Origin: Dactylorhiza incarnata
Taxonomy: Eukaryota; Streptophyta; Magnoliopsida; Asparagales; Orchidaceae
Assembly: GCA_033032865.1 (NCBI GenBank)
Contig: JAWHQI010000079.1
Coordinates: 3,972,501 to 4,036,500 of the forward strand
Length of the DNA stretch: 64,000 nucleotides
Reading direction: 5' to 3'
Shown here piece by piece: positions 43,511-54,781 of the stretch. Positions within the stretch are counted from its first letter, which is position 1. Each line of letters begins with the position of its first letter. The notes beneath the pieces were generated by a model. That model ran no database searches, was not told where the DNA came from, and saw only the letters and a program-made list of their open reading frames with translations. Made by a program: the position numbers and the translations under genes.

Positions 43511-43683
43511 GTCTCAGCTGAACCGCTGAGACGCAGCTGTATTGCCGCTGAGAAGGAGTCTATCTCAGCTGAGCTGCATATAGAGAAAAATCGTTGAGAA
43601 GACTATCTGTCTCAGTAGATCTGCTGAGACGAAGTCCACTCTGCCGCTGAGACTAGAGCCTATCTCAGCCCATCCGCTGAGAC
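43511..43683 (+). repeat. 22-bp dyads GTCTCAGC-N6-GCTGAGAC in copia-3 LTR
   Basis: Dyads at 43511-43532 (perfect), 43609-43630 (GTCTCAGT arm) and 43662-43683 (ATCTCAGC arm) keep the same 8-6-8 layout while the central six bases differ. Further half-sites lie between. Confidence 0.88.
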
Positions 43684-43814
43684 AATTTCAAATATGAATG
43701 TCTCTCTGGCGGGATCTCTTTTTGGCGCAAGTGGCCAGAAAGCAAGATAAGGTATTCTATTCCTGTCCATGCTATGACTAGGAAATGGAAAGAGCCCTTG
43801 ATGCTTGGTGGAGG

Positions 43815-43821
43815 TATAAAT
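43815..43821 (+). promoter_or_regulatory. TATA box of copia-3 LTR
   Basis: TATAAAT lies 132 bp downstream of the last dyad, in the place expected for the LTR core promoter. Confidence 0.55.
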
Positions 43822-44617
43822 GGGAATGATAGGTCAATAAAATAGTAAGCTTGCACATCTCATATAAAAAAATATTGACGGTGACAAAGAGCAAGCTCTA
43901 GCAGTAAGAGAAATCACAATAAGTTCAGTAATCTCTCTCAAGATGACAACAAATCATTCAAGGGAGACAAGTTGTTCTTGCTGGATCAAGTTCAGAAGAA
44001 CAAGTGGATCTTTTCCTTCAGCTGAAGAGGAAGATCAAGTGGAGCAGTATTAATGATTTTTCAAGCTCTGGTCAATACATCATCTGATGTGCTCTGAAGA
44101 TTAATGCGAAGGTTTATACATATCTTCTTCTGTTGCAAAAGTTTAGCAAATCATATTTGTAAGAACTTTAGAGTTCTGAGCTGTTGGGCCTTTTGAGCCT
44201 GAGTGTGTAGGGTTGTCCTCCCAGTATGAGGTAGGGCTTCTTGATAGGCCTGAGGTAGGAAACTAGAAGGGTTTCTGAGTTATAGGAGTTGGAAAACTCT
44301 GAGTAGTAGGGCTGCTGGCCTGAGGTAAGGTTTTGGAGAAAACCTGAGAGATCCTGAGGGATCTGTGTTGTAAGCTCATTGAGTTGAGTTTTGGAGGAGT
44401 TTGCCCTGTCCAACACACTGTTAGAAAGGTGTAGAGAGAAAGTGGAATACCCATAGACATACTGTCTTGGGGAACCACTATAAATAGCTGAATGTTTTCT
44501 GTGTGCTTCATTCTAACTTGCTAAAACATATAAAAATAGTCTAGATAAGTAGAAAAAGCAAAGGAACCTATTCACCCCCTCTAAGTGAGTTAGACTACTA
44601 CCAAGTAAACTATCAAG

Positions 44618-44632
44618 TAGTATCAGAGAGAG
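44618..44632 (+). promoter_or_regulatory. copia-3 primer binding site
   Basis: TAGTATCAGAGAGAGG begins two bases after the LTR. It is an initiator tRNA-Met site with G-to-A at the second base. Confidence 0.7.
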
Positions 44633-44694
44633 GTTAGTCAAAAAGGACTTAACAGTCTAACCAGATCCTAAAATGTATAGTCTTCTTCTGCTTC

Positions 44695-47241
44695 ATGACT
44701 GCCCTTGGAATTCAGAAGGAGATGGGCTCCATGAAGCTGCCCATATGCAGGAAAGAATCCTTTGGCATATGGAAACAAAGGATGAAGCTATTTATGGAAG
44801 CCTCAGACCCTAGGATCTACATCACAATGAAGGAAGGTCCTTTTGTGTTCCTAAATGCCTCCACTATAGATCCAACTAGGAAAGTGCCCAAGACATATGC
44901 TGAAATGACCAAGGATGAAATTACCCTTTCTACTATGGATAAGAGAGCTCAAAATATCATAGTAAGTGCAATTGATGATTCCATATTACAAAACTTGGTG
45001 CACTGTGAAACAGCTAAGGAGATGTGGGATACACCCATTGTTTATATGGAAGGTACTATAGAGGTAAGGGATGATAGGAAATCCCTCCTTAATCAGGAGT
45101 ATGAAGCCTTTAGGCAGCACAGCCTGGAAAGCATAACTGTGTGCTATGAAAGATTCTTTAGGGTGGTTAATGAGCTGAAGACTTATGAAAGGGTCTTCAA
45201 TAATTATGAGCTGAATGATAACTTCCTAAGGTCTCTAACTAGAGATTGGGACACAAAAATATGTGCCATCAGGGAAGGGGCCAAGCTTACTGATACTCCT
45301 CCCCACACACTATTTAGAAAGCTGCTCTCATATGAAATGCAGTTATCTGCAAGAAAGTGGAGGAAACCACTTCCAGGACTCATGCAAAGGAGAGATTTGT
45401 GGCTCTCAAAGCTAAGGGATCCAAGAAGAGCAAGGAGAGAGTTCCCTCTCCTCAAAAAAGGCCAGCTGACTCAGAAAAGTTTGAGCCCAACACATCTGAC
45501 AGCTCCCTGTCAGATGGGGAGTTTGCTGCCTTCTCCATGCACTTCAAGTAGTTGATGGAGAGGAAGCATTGGAAGAATAGGCCTTCCTCCTCTTCACATC
45601 CCAAGAAGGAACTCATCAAATCTGGGAGGTTGCACCCCAAGGGTGACAGGTATGAATCCAAACTGTTAAACACATTTCAAGTAATATTATTTGTTGTTGT
45701 TGCCCCAAACCTGGACATGTCATAACTGACTATCCAATCAAAAGAAAGGAGAAAGGTGATAAGAAGCATCACCAAAAGGGTAGAAAAGGTGGAAAGTCTT
45801 TCCTAGCCAAGAAGGAAAGAAGCTGGAGTGAATTTGAATCTTCATCCTCAGAGTCTGATGAAGACTAAGAAGCCTGCATAGGGATGTTTACAGCTGCTGA
45901 GGATGAGGACTACCCAGCTGCAAAGATAGGCATCAGGGCCCCTCTGTCACATTCAGACAGTGACATTGAAGTGGATGAAGATGTCAAAGAATGTTGTGGC
46001 TTGATGGCCATATCTGAAGGAGAAAACAGTCATGACAAATTTGATCCTAAACGGGTACTAATTCATTCCATTTATTCTTCTGATTATGAGTCAATTCTAG
46101 AATCTGAAACAACTTCATCTAGTGATGAAAGTGGTTCAGAAACTGATGTGGATGTTAATCAAATTATTGACAAGTATGGTGCCCTCTTGGAAGCTCTGAA
46201 AAAGAGCCAAAAGTTTGCCAAGAGGCAAGCTCTAGAAATTGCTTCCCTTCATCAGGCAAAGCCTAAAAGCACTGTGTCTGCTACCCAGCTAGCTCAGATG
46301 AGTAGAGAAATTAGTCAGTTGAAGGGAATAACAATCATCCAACTGAGCACCATAAGCCAGAAGAACCAGATCATCAAGGATTTTGATGAGAAGCTTCTAA
46401 AGGAGAAAAACATAGTGCCTCAATTCTCTAAGCCCAAATCTGTATTGCCCATCATTGACGCCTTCTCTTTCCAAGAAAATAGGAGGTGATTGGGTTTCAA
46501 TGAAGGGAAGTATATGTAGGGAATAAAGGAAAGAGCAAGGCTGAAACCAAGCCTCATTCCACCTTTCAAAAGGTGTTGCTTCCCTCTAACAGGTATGACC
46601 AATACAACATGTATGGTCACTAGAAGAATGGAAGCTCCTATAGTAAGGGGAACACTCCTAACTATGGTAGGAGAAAGGGCATGTGGATGTGTTCTTTGAA
46701 AGCTCCCAATGAGAAAATTCAAATGGCACATCATGGACCATTTGTATTTGGTACTTCAGTTCCCACATTCAAGGGTGAGGAAGCTGCTTCTTCTAAATCT
46801 CATCCAACAATACCCATGGCTGCTATTAGGCCTATAATCAAGTCTAACAGTACAGTATCTGATGCCATCAACTCAAGCTTAGCTGCCAAACTAAGACCAA
46901 ATGATGCTAATCAGATAAAGGCTGTAAAGACCAATTATAGGTAGTCAATAAGCCAAGTGATTGCTGACAGGAATAGGAAGAATGCTGCTACCTTCTTCAC
47001 TGAACATAAACATTCTGATGCTCCTTCCACTTCAAGAAATGTTCAGTAAAGAAGGTACACCATCCATGAATGTTGGTGTTGTGCTAAAGTGAGACACTTT
47101 TCCATTGACTGTTGGCAAAACCCTAATATGCCTACTACAAAGAAGAGCTTTCCTTCGAAGGATGCTATAGGTAGAAGGGTTTTTTATTGTGCTAACAGGT
47201 ACCTAGGGCCCAAAGTTAATTGGGCACCTAAGGCTAAGTAA
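44695..47241 (+). pseudogene. copia-3 gag
   Basis: From ATG 44695 the first 220 residues match the copia gag core (FGIWKQRMKLFMEASDP, AKEMWDTPIVYMEG, NDNFLRSLTRDWDTK). The frame shifts near 45357, continues through KAKGSKKSKERV, and passes a first damaged zinc knuckle (CCCPKPGHVITDYP near 45690, last Cys replaced by Tyr). An acidic, coiled-coil segment is open at 45884-46489. A second CCHC motif, CWCCAKVRHFSIDC, is near 47071-47112, before a WAPKAK end and stop at 47239. Internal stops make it non-functional. Confidence 0.82.
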
Positions 47242-47255
47242 ATTCTATCTTGCAG
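47242..47255 (+). promoter_or_regulatory. acceptor-like gag/pol junction of copia-3
   Basis: Directly after the gag stop comes TTCTATCTTGCAG, a pyrimidine-rich stretch ending in CAG, and then the protease frame. Copia-4 has the same layout at 56729-56745. Splicing here is only a hypothesis. Confidence 0.3.
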
Positions 47256-47915
47256 GTTAATTCAAGTACCCATCTAAATCAGATATGGTACTTGGATAGT
47301 TGGTGCTCAAGGCACATGACAGGAACAAGGAGTCTTCTACAGGATTACACTCCTGTGAAGAATGGACCAAAAGTCATCTTTGGAGGTTCTGATAGAGGAG
47401 TCACCAAGGGATATGGTATAATTACTAATTTCATAGTTTCAATAACAAGGGTAGCTTATGTTGAAGAGTTACATCACAACCTTGTAAGCATAAGTCAACT
47501 ATGTGACTTAGGCTATGTCATTGAATTCCACAATGATAAGCGCTTGATCAAAAAGTCAATTGACTTAGAGGTCATTCTCTCAGGCACTAGGAGTGGGAAT
47601 GTTTATTGCTTAGATTTTATTTGCAATAGATCTTTACCTCCTATATGTCTTGTAGCTAATGAGAGTGAGTCTCTTTGTGTCCAATGGCACAAGAGACTTG
47701 CCCACATTAACTACAAGACAATGTATAAATTATTTTCTAAAAACCTTGTTAGGAATAGTCCAAATTTAAAATGTGTTAAAAGTGGTCCATGTCATGCTTG
47801 CCAAATGGGTAAGCAAACTAGGGCCACCTATAAAGTATTGGCTCTAAAGACACTGAAAGATGTCAATATCTGTTGCATATGGAATTGTTTGGTCCTTTGC
47901 CCATTCAGAGACTAG
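47250..47915 (+). pseudogene. copia-3 protease and pre-integrase domain
   Basis: The frame reads IWYLDSWCSRHMTG, where the catalytic triad should be DSG; Gly is replaced by Trp, which should abolish activity. It continues with HNLVSISQLCDLG and the integrase zinc-binding part WHKRLAHINYKTMYKL...CHACQMGKQTRATYK. The frame is lost at about 47868, where the integrase core begins in another frame. Confidence 0.88.
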
Positions 47916-48723
47916 GTGGAAATCAATATACTCTTGTGATTGTTGATGATCACTAAAATATACTTGGGTATTCTTCCTTAAGAAGAAATCTGATACTTTA
48001 GATATCTTTATAAACTATGTTAAGGCAATTCAGAATGAACTACAATGTTCTATGGTCAAAACTAGATCTGACCATGGTACAAAATTTCAATCTGGTTCAA
48101 TGACAAAGTTTTGTCAAGAATTTGGTATCACCCAAGAGTTCTCCTCTCCCAGAACTCCACAAAAAAATGGAGTGGCTGAGAGAAGGAATAGGACCCTGAT
48201 AGAGGCTGGGAGAACATTGCTCAGTGACTCCTCACTCCTATAATATTTATGAGCTGAGGAAGTCAATATAGCTTGTTATGTTCTGAATAGAGCATCAATC
48301 AATAAGGCCCATAGGAAAACCCCTTATGAAATTATGAATGACAAATGACCAACAATTTTATATACTAGAATCTTTGGTTGCAAATGCTACATTTTAAACA
48401 ATGGAAAATCCCAACTTATAATGTTTGCTGAAAAATGCAATGTTGGTATTTTTGTTGGATATTGCTCTCATAGTAGAGCCTATAGAGTATTAAACAAGAA
48501 GACTTATGTAGTTGAGGAATCTATGCATGTTGTGTTTGATGAGACTAGCCTACTTTACAAGGGCTGGTCCAGTTCTCCTATTTTGATAGGAAATGTTCAA
48601 AAAATGCAAGAGCTGTCTATTCAAGACAAACCCGGCTCAAGCATAATCAATTCAGAGATTGAAGTACTTCAAGATGAAGATGATCAGGTTGCTGAAGAAG
48701 TAGCTGTTGCGGATGAAGTATAG
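47868..48723 (+). pseudogene. copia-3 integrase core and linker
   Basis: Fragments in shifting frames: HMELFGP near 47876 (copia family normally has Asp, here Glu), LVIVDDH with stops, then RSDHGTKF (48062) and TPQKNGVAERRNRTLIEAGRTLL (48150-48220). Stops near 48242 and 48248 interrupt. The 48421-48723 frame continues with IFVGYCSHSRAYRVLNKKT and MHVVFDE, the usual sequence between integrase and RT. Confidence 0.83.
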
Positions 48724-48738
48724 CAGGATGCTGACACA

Positions 48739-49929
48739 TTGCCTACAGTAACCAGACATCTGAGGCATCATCCAAGGAACCTGATTATTGGAGATGTGAA
48801 CCAAGGTGTGATCACCAGAAGTAGGGCTCACAATGAAGCTTTATTCCCGAGCTTCCTATCTCAGGCTGGGACCATGAAGTTTGAGGAAGCCAACCAAGAC
48901 ACCTTTTGGATTCAAGCTATGCAAGAGGAGCTACAACAATTCAAAAGGTGTAAGGTATGGAAGTTGGTGCCAAAATCTCAAGGACACAACATAATTGAAA
49001 CAAATTTGATTTATAGGAACAAGTTAGATGAGAATGGTGTCATCACCAAGAACAAAGCTAGATTGGTAGCCAAAGGGTACAGGCAAGAAGAAGGCTTATA
49101 ATTTGACCAAACCTTTGCCCCAGTGCCAAGGTTAGAGGCCATAAGGCTATTCCTTGCCTATGTTGCCCACAAGGGGTTCACGGTCTACTAGATGGATGTA
49201 AAGTCTGCATTCCTAAATGGAAATCTGAAGGAAGAGGTATATGTGGAGCAGCCCTAAGGTTTTGTTCATCCAACTCTAACCTCTCATATTTATTTACTTA
49301 AGAAAGCTTTATATAGTCTAAAGCAAGCCCCTAGGGCCTGGAATGAGACCTTGTCTTGCTTTTTCATCAAGAACAAATTCTTGAGAGGAAAGATAGATAG
49401 TACACTATTTCTTAGGGAAACAAAGGGCAAGTGTCTTCTAGTCCAAATATATGTAGATGACATAATTTTTGGGTCTACTGATGACAACCTTTGCAAAAGG
49501 TTTGCAACCCTTATGCAAGGGGAGTTTGAGATGAGCAGTATGGGAGAGCTCAAGTACTTTTTAGGCCTCTAAGTGAAATAGTCTGATGAAGGGATTTTTA
49601 TCTCTCAGACTAAGTACACAAGGGAGTTTATTAAGAAATTTGGGATGTAGTCAACCTCCACCATGAAAACTCCCATGGGGTCCAACATTTCCCTGGACAA
49701 GGATGAAAAGGGAAAACCCTATGATGAATCTATGTACAGATGTATTATTGGATCCCTATTATATTTGCCTGCAAGTATACCAGATATTATGTATGCCATA
49801 TGTGTTTGTGCTAGGTATCAAGCATGCCCTAAGGAATCTCATTACTCTGCTGCAAAGAGGATCTTGAGCTACCTTAAGGGAAACCAATATCTTGGCCTCT
49901 GGTACCTAGAAACAATGACTTTGAACTAA
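48739..49929 (+). pseudogene. copia-3 reverse transcriptase
   Basis: RT signatures run along the strand with several stops: WIQAMQEELQQFKRCKVWKLV, NKARLVAKGYRQEEGL, a stop, [30 protein letters not shown] (after a stop), [14 protein letters not shown], and the catalytic YVDD at 49450-49461. The connection segment TPMGSNISLDKDEKGKPYDESMYR and [19 protein letters not shown] follows. Stops at about 49099, 49189, 49256, 49570, 49579 and 49648 inactivate it. Confidence 0.9.
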
Positions 49930-50393
49930 TTGGCTTTTCAGATGCAGACTTTGTAGGTTACAAGGAAGACAGGAAGAGTACATGTGGGACTTGTCAATTC
50001 CTAGGAAAGAGACTAATTTCATGGAGCAGTAAGAAACAAACTAGTGTGGCCATTTCCACTATTGAGTCTGAATATATTGCTGCAGGGAGCTACTGTGCAC
50101 AAATATTATAGATACAACACCAGCTAGAGGACTACAACCTCAAGGTAAGTCACACTCTATTGTATTGTGACTCATCCAGTCCAATTTTTATTGCTAAGAA
50201 TCCTGTCTCTCATAACAGGACTAAGCATATAGAAATTATATATCATTTTATTAGAGAGCATGTAGAAAGTGAAGATATCTGCCTTGAATTTGTCCCCACT
50301 GACAATCAAGTAGTTGATATCTTTACAAAGCCATTGGATGAGACTAAATTTAACTTCTTTAAAATTGAGTTAGGAATGTTAAATGTGGAATAG
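49925..50393 (+). pseudogene. copia-3 RNase H
   Basis: FSDADFVGYKEDRKSTCGTC, SWSSKKQTSVAISTIESEY (acidic residue pattern of copia RNase H), a stop at 50109, then YCDSSSPIFIAKNPVSHNRT and [21 protein letters not shown], ending in LGMLNVE. The order of catalytic acidic residues is kept, but stops and a frameshift near 49920 break the protein. Confidence 0.88.
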
Positions 50394-50545
50394 TCATTAA
50401 CATCTCATAGTGTTCACCATATATGTGACTCTGTAGCTCTGTTAGGATATGTTCCCATCTAAAACTCTCATTAACATGATTAGGACTAAAATCCTACTTA
50501 AAGATTCACTGTTAGGCAGTGAGCTCATCTGAAATAGCTGAGAAA

Positions 50546-50674
50546 GTTTCAGCTGAACTGCTGAGACCGCTGAGAGAGTCTCAGTTGAACTGTTGAGACA
50601 GCTAAGTCATCTCATTTGTTGACATTACCTTGCCCCAGCGGTTTAATTCTCTGTCTCAGCGGATTCTCTAAGAC
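50546..50674 (+). repeat. copia-3 dyads repeated between pol and ORF3
   Basis: The LTR motif recurs with the same 8-6-8 layout at 50546-50567 (GTTTCAGC arm), 50578-50599 (GTCTCAGT/GTTGAGAC) and 50653-50674 (degenerate right arm). The cluster lies 85 bp before a TATAAATAG box. Confidence 0.82.
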
Positions 50675-50758
50675 GAGCTAGGTTCATTAAATCAATTAAA
50701 TATTAAGTCAAATCAACACCTGTTCCTAAGGAAAACTTAAACCCTTAAACCAAAACTC

Positions 50759-50767
50759 TATAAATAG
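50759..50767 (+). promoter_or_regulatory. TATA box upstream of copia-3 ORF3
   Basis: TATAAATAG lies 92 bp before the ORF3 ATG (50851), after the dyad cluster and before a leader ending TTTCTCAAGAA. The order copies the LTR promoter. It suggests an internal promoter for ORF3. Confidence 0.45.
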
Positions 50768-50850
50768 AGCAATGTTAATTAAATCATCTACAAACCCTAA
50801 GTCGTCGAGACGACCTTCCCCCCATCTCAGCAACTCAACTTTCTCAAGAA

Positions 50851-53322
50851 ATGGCGCCAAAGAATGTAAAAGATTTGCTGGAAGGCTACGGGATTGTTAG
50901 GAATGGATTTCAACATGCCCCAACTGAAATCAAGGAAGTGATTTAGTTGATGGAAGATCAAGGGTTAGAATACCTTTAATTTGTCTGAACTATCTGTAAT
51001 TCTGAGAACTGAGGTTCTAGAATTTTATAGCAATATAAAATTATCTTCTACCAAAACCTATCTGAAATCAAGGATTGGAAGTGACAAGATTAAAGTTACA
51101 CCTAGAAGATTGGAGAAAGCACTAAAATTTTCATCAACAAGCCATGATGAAGAGGATGATGTTTCTGAAAAGGACATTGTTAAAGAACTGAAGTGGTGTG
51201 AGTATAGTGATGCTAAAACTGGCTCACTTAAAAGAAAATATTTTAATCAAAGAGGAAAGCTCCTATCTGTTATAGTAGGCAAAGCCATTCTCTGCAAACC
51301 TGGCTCCCATGACACTATATCCAAATATATGTTTGAGCTAAAGACTAGGATTGTATTGAAGAAAAAGACTTCCTGGGCTCAGGTTCTCTTTCAAAGGATC
51401 AAAGAATGTCTCAAAGCCACCAACTTGGGAAGGTTGATCTCTCTGTACCTCATCAATTCTTATCCTGACCAGTTTGAAAGCTCAAAAGGATCAAAGATAC
51501 ATTATCTCAAGAGAATGGACATCAAAACTCTTGATAGATTCACAAGGGTGCTCTTCATGAGTCAACCCTGTGAGGAAAAAGATAAGAAAAAGAGGTTATC
51601 TAAAGGACCTAAGAAGGTTAGAATGCCTATTTTGATTCAGGCTCAGAAAATCCTGCAGAGGATGCTCCTGCTGTTGATGATCTAGGATCAGACAACAATC
51701 AATATCAAGAGCATTATGAGCAAGAGGTTCATGGCAAAGAAAAGACTGATGCCTGTGATAAAGGTAAGAATGATGGAGAAGGTGAAGGTGATACTCATGA
51801 CAAAGGAGATCTTGTTGGAGACAACATTGATGCTCCCAATCCTCTGGACCTCACAAAATCAGAAGGACAAGACAAGGAGCAAATGGACTCTCCTACTGAC
51901 TTGCAAAGTAAGATTGATCACATCATCTCTAGTCTGGAAAGAAGGATCAGTCTGATCCCTGATGAACCAACAAGTTTCTTGGAGCATAATTCAGAAGATG
52001 CTCCACATGAGGGGGAGCAAGAGAAGCTAGATTATGAAGATGATGATGTTGCTGATGATGATGATGCTGATGATGAAGATGATGATGCTGAGTTTGCTGA
52101 AAAGATGGATGATCAGGCTGAGGAGGAGCATACAAAGGTCCCTGCTCAGGATATCACATCCACCCCTACACATGAGCCATCCACTCTGATTGAGTGTGAT
52201 AATCAAGCAGCACTAGAAAAGACCTTACCTCTAGTGATGTCTGCACAACCTTTAACTCTGCTAGTATTAGTTGTTGAACAACAACATTCAAATGAACTTC
52301 TCCTAAGTTCAATCAAATCAATGCTTGATTTCCATATGTCCTCAATAAAAGAATACATAGATAAGTTAGTATCACCTGCTAAGGATGAGGTGATGACTGA
52401 GATCAAGGGATTAACAGAAGACACTGCCTACCTAAATAGCCAGATGACCATATGGTTTGTTTTGGCAGAAAATTCAGTTGTAGCTCAGAACACCATCTTA
52501 AGATCCATGGAATAAATTCTCCAACTTTCAGAGCAAAACATGGGATATGTCAAGAACTATGTCAGTAAAAGTGATGAGGTGATTGAGAAGGCAGGCCTCC
52601 GATCACATTGAAGAGTATGTATGGTCAACAACTACCACTATGATTGGTGATGCCGAGAAAATGAAAGATGATCTGAAATTAGATTTGGAAAATGCATTCC
52701 AAACCCTGTCTGGCTCTGTGACAGCTGCTACTCAAGGTCTTGAACAGAAGAAGCCAGAAAGGGGGAGGAAACCAATGTTGAGCTTGCCCTAAAAGTCCTT
52801 CAAGGAACAAGAATTGATCTAAATCTGCCTCTCCTGGACAACCTCAGAAGAAAAAAATTTGATTTTCAGCTCAAGCAAGGATTGCACAGGATGCACAACT
52901 TGCAACCAAGAGGAAGAGAGAAGGATTCATGCTTGCTGAGGAGTTCATGACAAAAAGCAGACATGATCAAGCCAAAGATCCTGATTATGAATATTGGAGT
53001 GATGACTCAAAGAGCATAATCTTGAATGCTTGGCTAAACCATGGTCAGATATGCAAAAATATTGATAGGATTTACCCAGTAGAGGAATGGATTAAGCACT
53101 TAGAAAGAAATTCCCTAAGGGAAAGGGTATTAAAAGAAAATTTTGGTAAGAAAAAGCAACCCTAAGAGAATGCCATCCAAATACATCCCAAATCCATTCC
53201 TATACTTCAATAGGCAAGAGAACAAGAAGAGGATTGCTGAGATGAAAGATACTGCTGCTGGAAAGGATGCTGCTGGTGATCAAGCCGAAAGTTCAAATGC
53301 ATCAAAGAAGAGAAAATCATGA
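50851..53322 (+). pseudogene. copia-3 ORF3 (plant transposon-associated domain)
   Basis: From ATG 50851 (MAPKNVKDLLEGYGIV...) with a stop and frameshift near 50945-50985, the next frame reads LRTEVLEFYSNIKLSS, then KVTPRRLEKALKF...SVIVGKAILCKPGSHDTISKYM. This resembles the 'putative plant transposon protein' domain found in extra ORFs of plant retroelements; the assignment is by eye. Further on come an acidic run (DDDVADDDDADDEDDDAEF near 52045) and a basic, nuclear-signal-like end KKRKS at about 53305-53322. At least five frameshifts are needed. Function in the family is unknown. Confidence 0.6.
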
Positions 53323-53394
53323 ACAAATGTTTAAATTTTCATTAGATAAAAATTTGCACTGAAAACTGTAATATTATGTATTGACATTTTATCA

Positions 53395-53399
53395 CTAAT
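53395..53399. repeat. target site duplication of copia-4, left copy
   Basis: CTAAT, identical to 63480-63484. Confidence 0.95.
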
Positions 53400-53484
53400 T
53401 GTTGGGAAAATGATTTCTCTTAACCCCCAGAAATGAGTTAAAGAAAGAGTTTTATGAATGAATAACAAAGACAAAGTAAATATG

Positions 53485-53713
53485 CGTCGAATGGTATTCG
53501 ACGCTACGTCGAAATAGAGTCGACGTCTTCTTCAGGATATGTCGAAGTAACTTTAGGAAGATTTCGACGTAGGTCCTGTCGACGCTACTCTGATTTCTAG
53601 TCGACGCATACAAAGAAGTCGACGCACCTTTGTCGACGCACATTCCTTATATCCCTCTCGACGTTGGGCTAAGATAAATTCGACGCTTACGTCGAATAGA
53701 AATCGACGCACGT
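53485..53713 (+). repeat. CGTCGA-N7-TCGACG dyad array in copia-4 5' LTR
   Basis: Perfect 19-bp dyads at 53485-53503, 53507-53525 and 53690-53708, each with a different 7-nt centre. The first two are 22 bp apart. Extra single half-sites bring the total to about 14 CGTCGA or TCGACG words within about 230 bp. The same array is in the 3' LTR at 62277-62505. Confidence 0.92.
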
Positions 53714-53776
53714 CGATTTGTTTGACAGATTTGAATCTGCGCCAGATCTCTTTCCTTCTTTTCTGAAGATCTGATT

Positions 53777-53783
53777 TATATAG
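53777..53783 (+). promoter_or_regulatory. TATA-like box of copia-4 LTR, near the dyads
   Basis: TATATAG lies about 65 bp downstream of the dyad array. A second candidate, TATAAAATA, is at 53995-54003. I cannot tell which directs transcription. Confidence 0.4.
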
Positions 53784-53994
53784 AATGATGTTAATATTTT
53801 ATAGCCGTTCTGAATCATTCTTTCCTTCTATTTGATTCTTGGCTAAATTGATGAAATCTGTTTTGGATATTATTTGAAATCTAAATTGATATTTTCCATT
53901 TATGATTAAATCTGCTATGGAAATATTTCTCTCTACCTAAATCTCTGGCTGCTAATTGATTTCTCTCCTATAGTACTATCTTATTACACAGAGC

Positions 53995-54003
53995 TATAAA
54001 ATA
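53995..54003 (+). promoter_or_regulatory. second TATA candidate of copia-4 LTR
   Basis: TATAAAATA is a closer match to the plant TATA consensus and is followed by a purine-rich leader. The 3' LTR copy is at 62787-62795. Confidence 0.45.
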
Positions 54004-54364
54004 AAGAGAAAGTCGGCAGGAAAAGAAAGAAGAGTGATCCACCACACATTTTATGATATAGAGGAAAAGCTCCCAAAAGAAAAGAGAGATATTGAGAAAA
54101 AGCTCTGCAGCAACTTTCATCCATTTCTACTTCTGCTTCTGCTCACTGATCACTGCTGCAAAATCTGATTGCTCTCACTAAAAGAGAGAAAGGCTACAAA
54201 TCTTCTTCTCTCTATAGAAGAAAGATTCAATTCTTAACTTGTGCTTCAAATCTTCTTGCTAGGAAGAAGATTCATTATTGGCTTTATTCCATTCTTTCCT
54301 TTTCATTCTTATTCACTATTGTAAAAGAGTTTTTAGAATCTCTCTTCAAAAAATTCAGTGTATT

Positions 54365-54434
54365 GGTTCTAAGAGTCTCCTTATCAAAAGACTCAGGGTG
54401 GTTCTAAGAGTCTCCTTATCAAAAGACTCAGTGC
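54365..54434 (+). repeat. 35-bp tandem duplication in copia-4 LTR
   Basis: Two copies starting GGTTCTAAGAGTCTCC at 54365 and 54400, the same as at 63157 and 63192 in the 3' LTR. Each contains GAGTCT...AGACTC, a small dyad. Confidence 0.88.
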
Positions 54435-54689
54435 AAGTTAGTGAATTCCTACCAAGGGGGTAGAAGAGTGGACTACCCAAAGTTTGGGGAACCACTATAT
54501 TTTCTTGTGTTGTGCTGTGGATTTTCTTTCTTACATTTGCTTTATTGTTTTAATTCTTGTTGGTGTGTGTGGGAAGCTCTAATCTGTGATCATACATATA
54601 TATATATATTAACTTTGCACAAAATATTTCAAATCTCTATTCACCCCCCCTCTAGAGAAATCTAGTGAGGTTAACTGTGCACTTTCAAT

Positions 54690-54705
54690 TGGTATCAGAG
54701 CTAGG
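54690..54705 (+). promoter_or_regulatory. copia-4 primer binding site
   Basis: TGGTATCAGAGCTAGG starts two bases after the LTR and matches the initiator tRNA-Met complement well. Confidence 0.92.
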
Positions 54706-54781
54706 TTGATCTAAAAAGGATAACTCCTTGATCAAAAAGATCCTACCCCATATATATATATTTTTCAAAACTATTTTTCAC

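Larger units (their letters stand above)
43334..44615 (+). repeat. copia-3 5' LTR (1282 bp)
   Basis: From TGTTGGGAATATT to ACTATCA, followed by the primer site. It holds the GTCTCAGC-N6-GCTGAGAC dyads, TATAAAT at 43815, and the CACCCCCTCTAAG end common to Sirevirus LTRs. The partner LTR is not in the window, so the right end rests on the primer position. Confidence 0.8.
43334..53399 (+). mobile_element. copia-3, decayed Sirevirus-like element with ORF3
   Basis: It starts TGTTGGGAATATT and has a 1282-bp LTR, primer site, broken gag with two zinc-knuckle-like motifs, protease, integrase, RT, RNase H and an ORF3 after pol. It is cut at 53399 by copia-4. Sequence after copia-4 (from 63485) should continue it, but no 3' LTR appears before the window ends. 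Pol is close in pattern to copia-4 and to SIRE/Maximus elements ([24 protein letters not shown]). Numerous stops, many explicable by C-to-T or G-to-A changes, show long inactivity. Confidence 0.88.
53400..54687 (+). repeat. copia-4 5' LTR (1288 bp)
   Basis: From TGTTGGGAAAATG to GCACTTTCA. It contains the CGTCGA/TCGACG array, TATA-like boxes, a 35-bp tandem duplication (54365-54434), an AT microsatellite (54594-54610) and the CACCCCCCCTCTAG end. Confidence 0.96.

Noticed and set aside
53485..53713. Regularly spaced repeats in copia-4 LTR as a CRISPR array
   Set aside because: Motif is a short dyad with varied spacing, shared by both LTRs of a plant retrotransposon; there are no uniform repeat/spacer units or cas genes.
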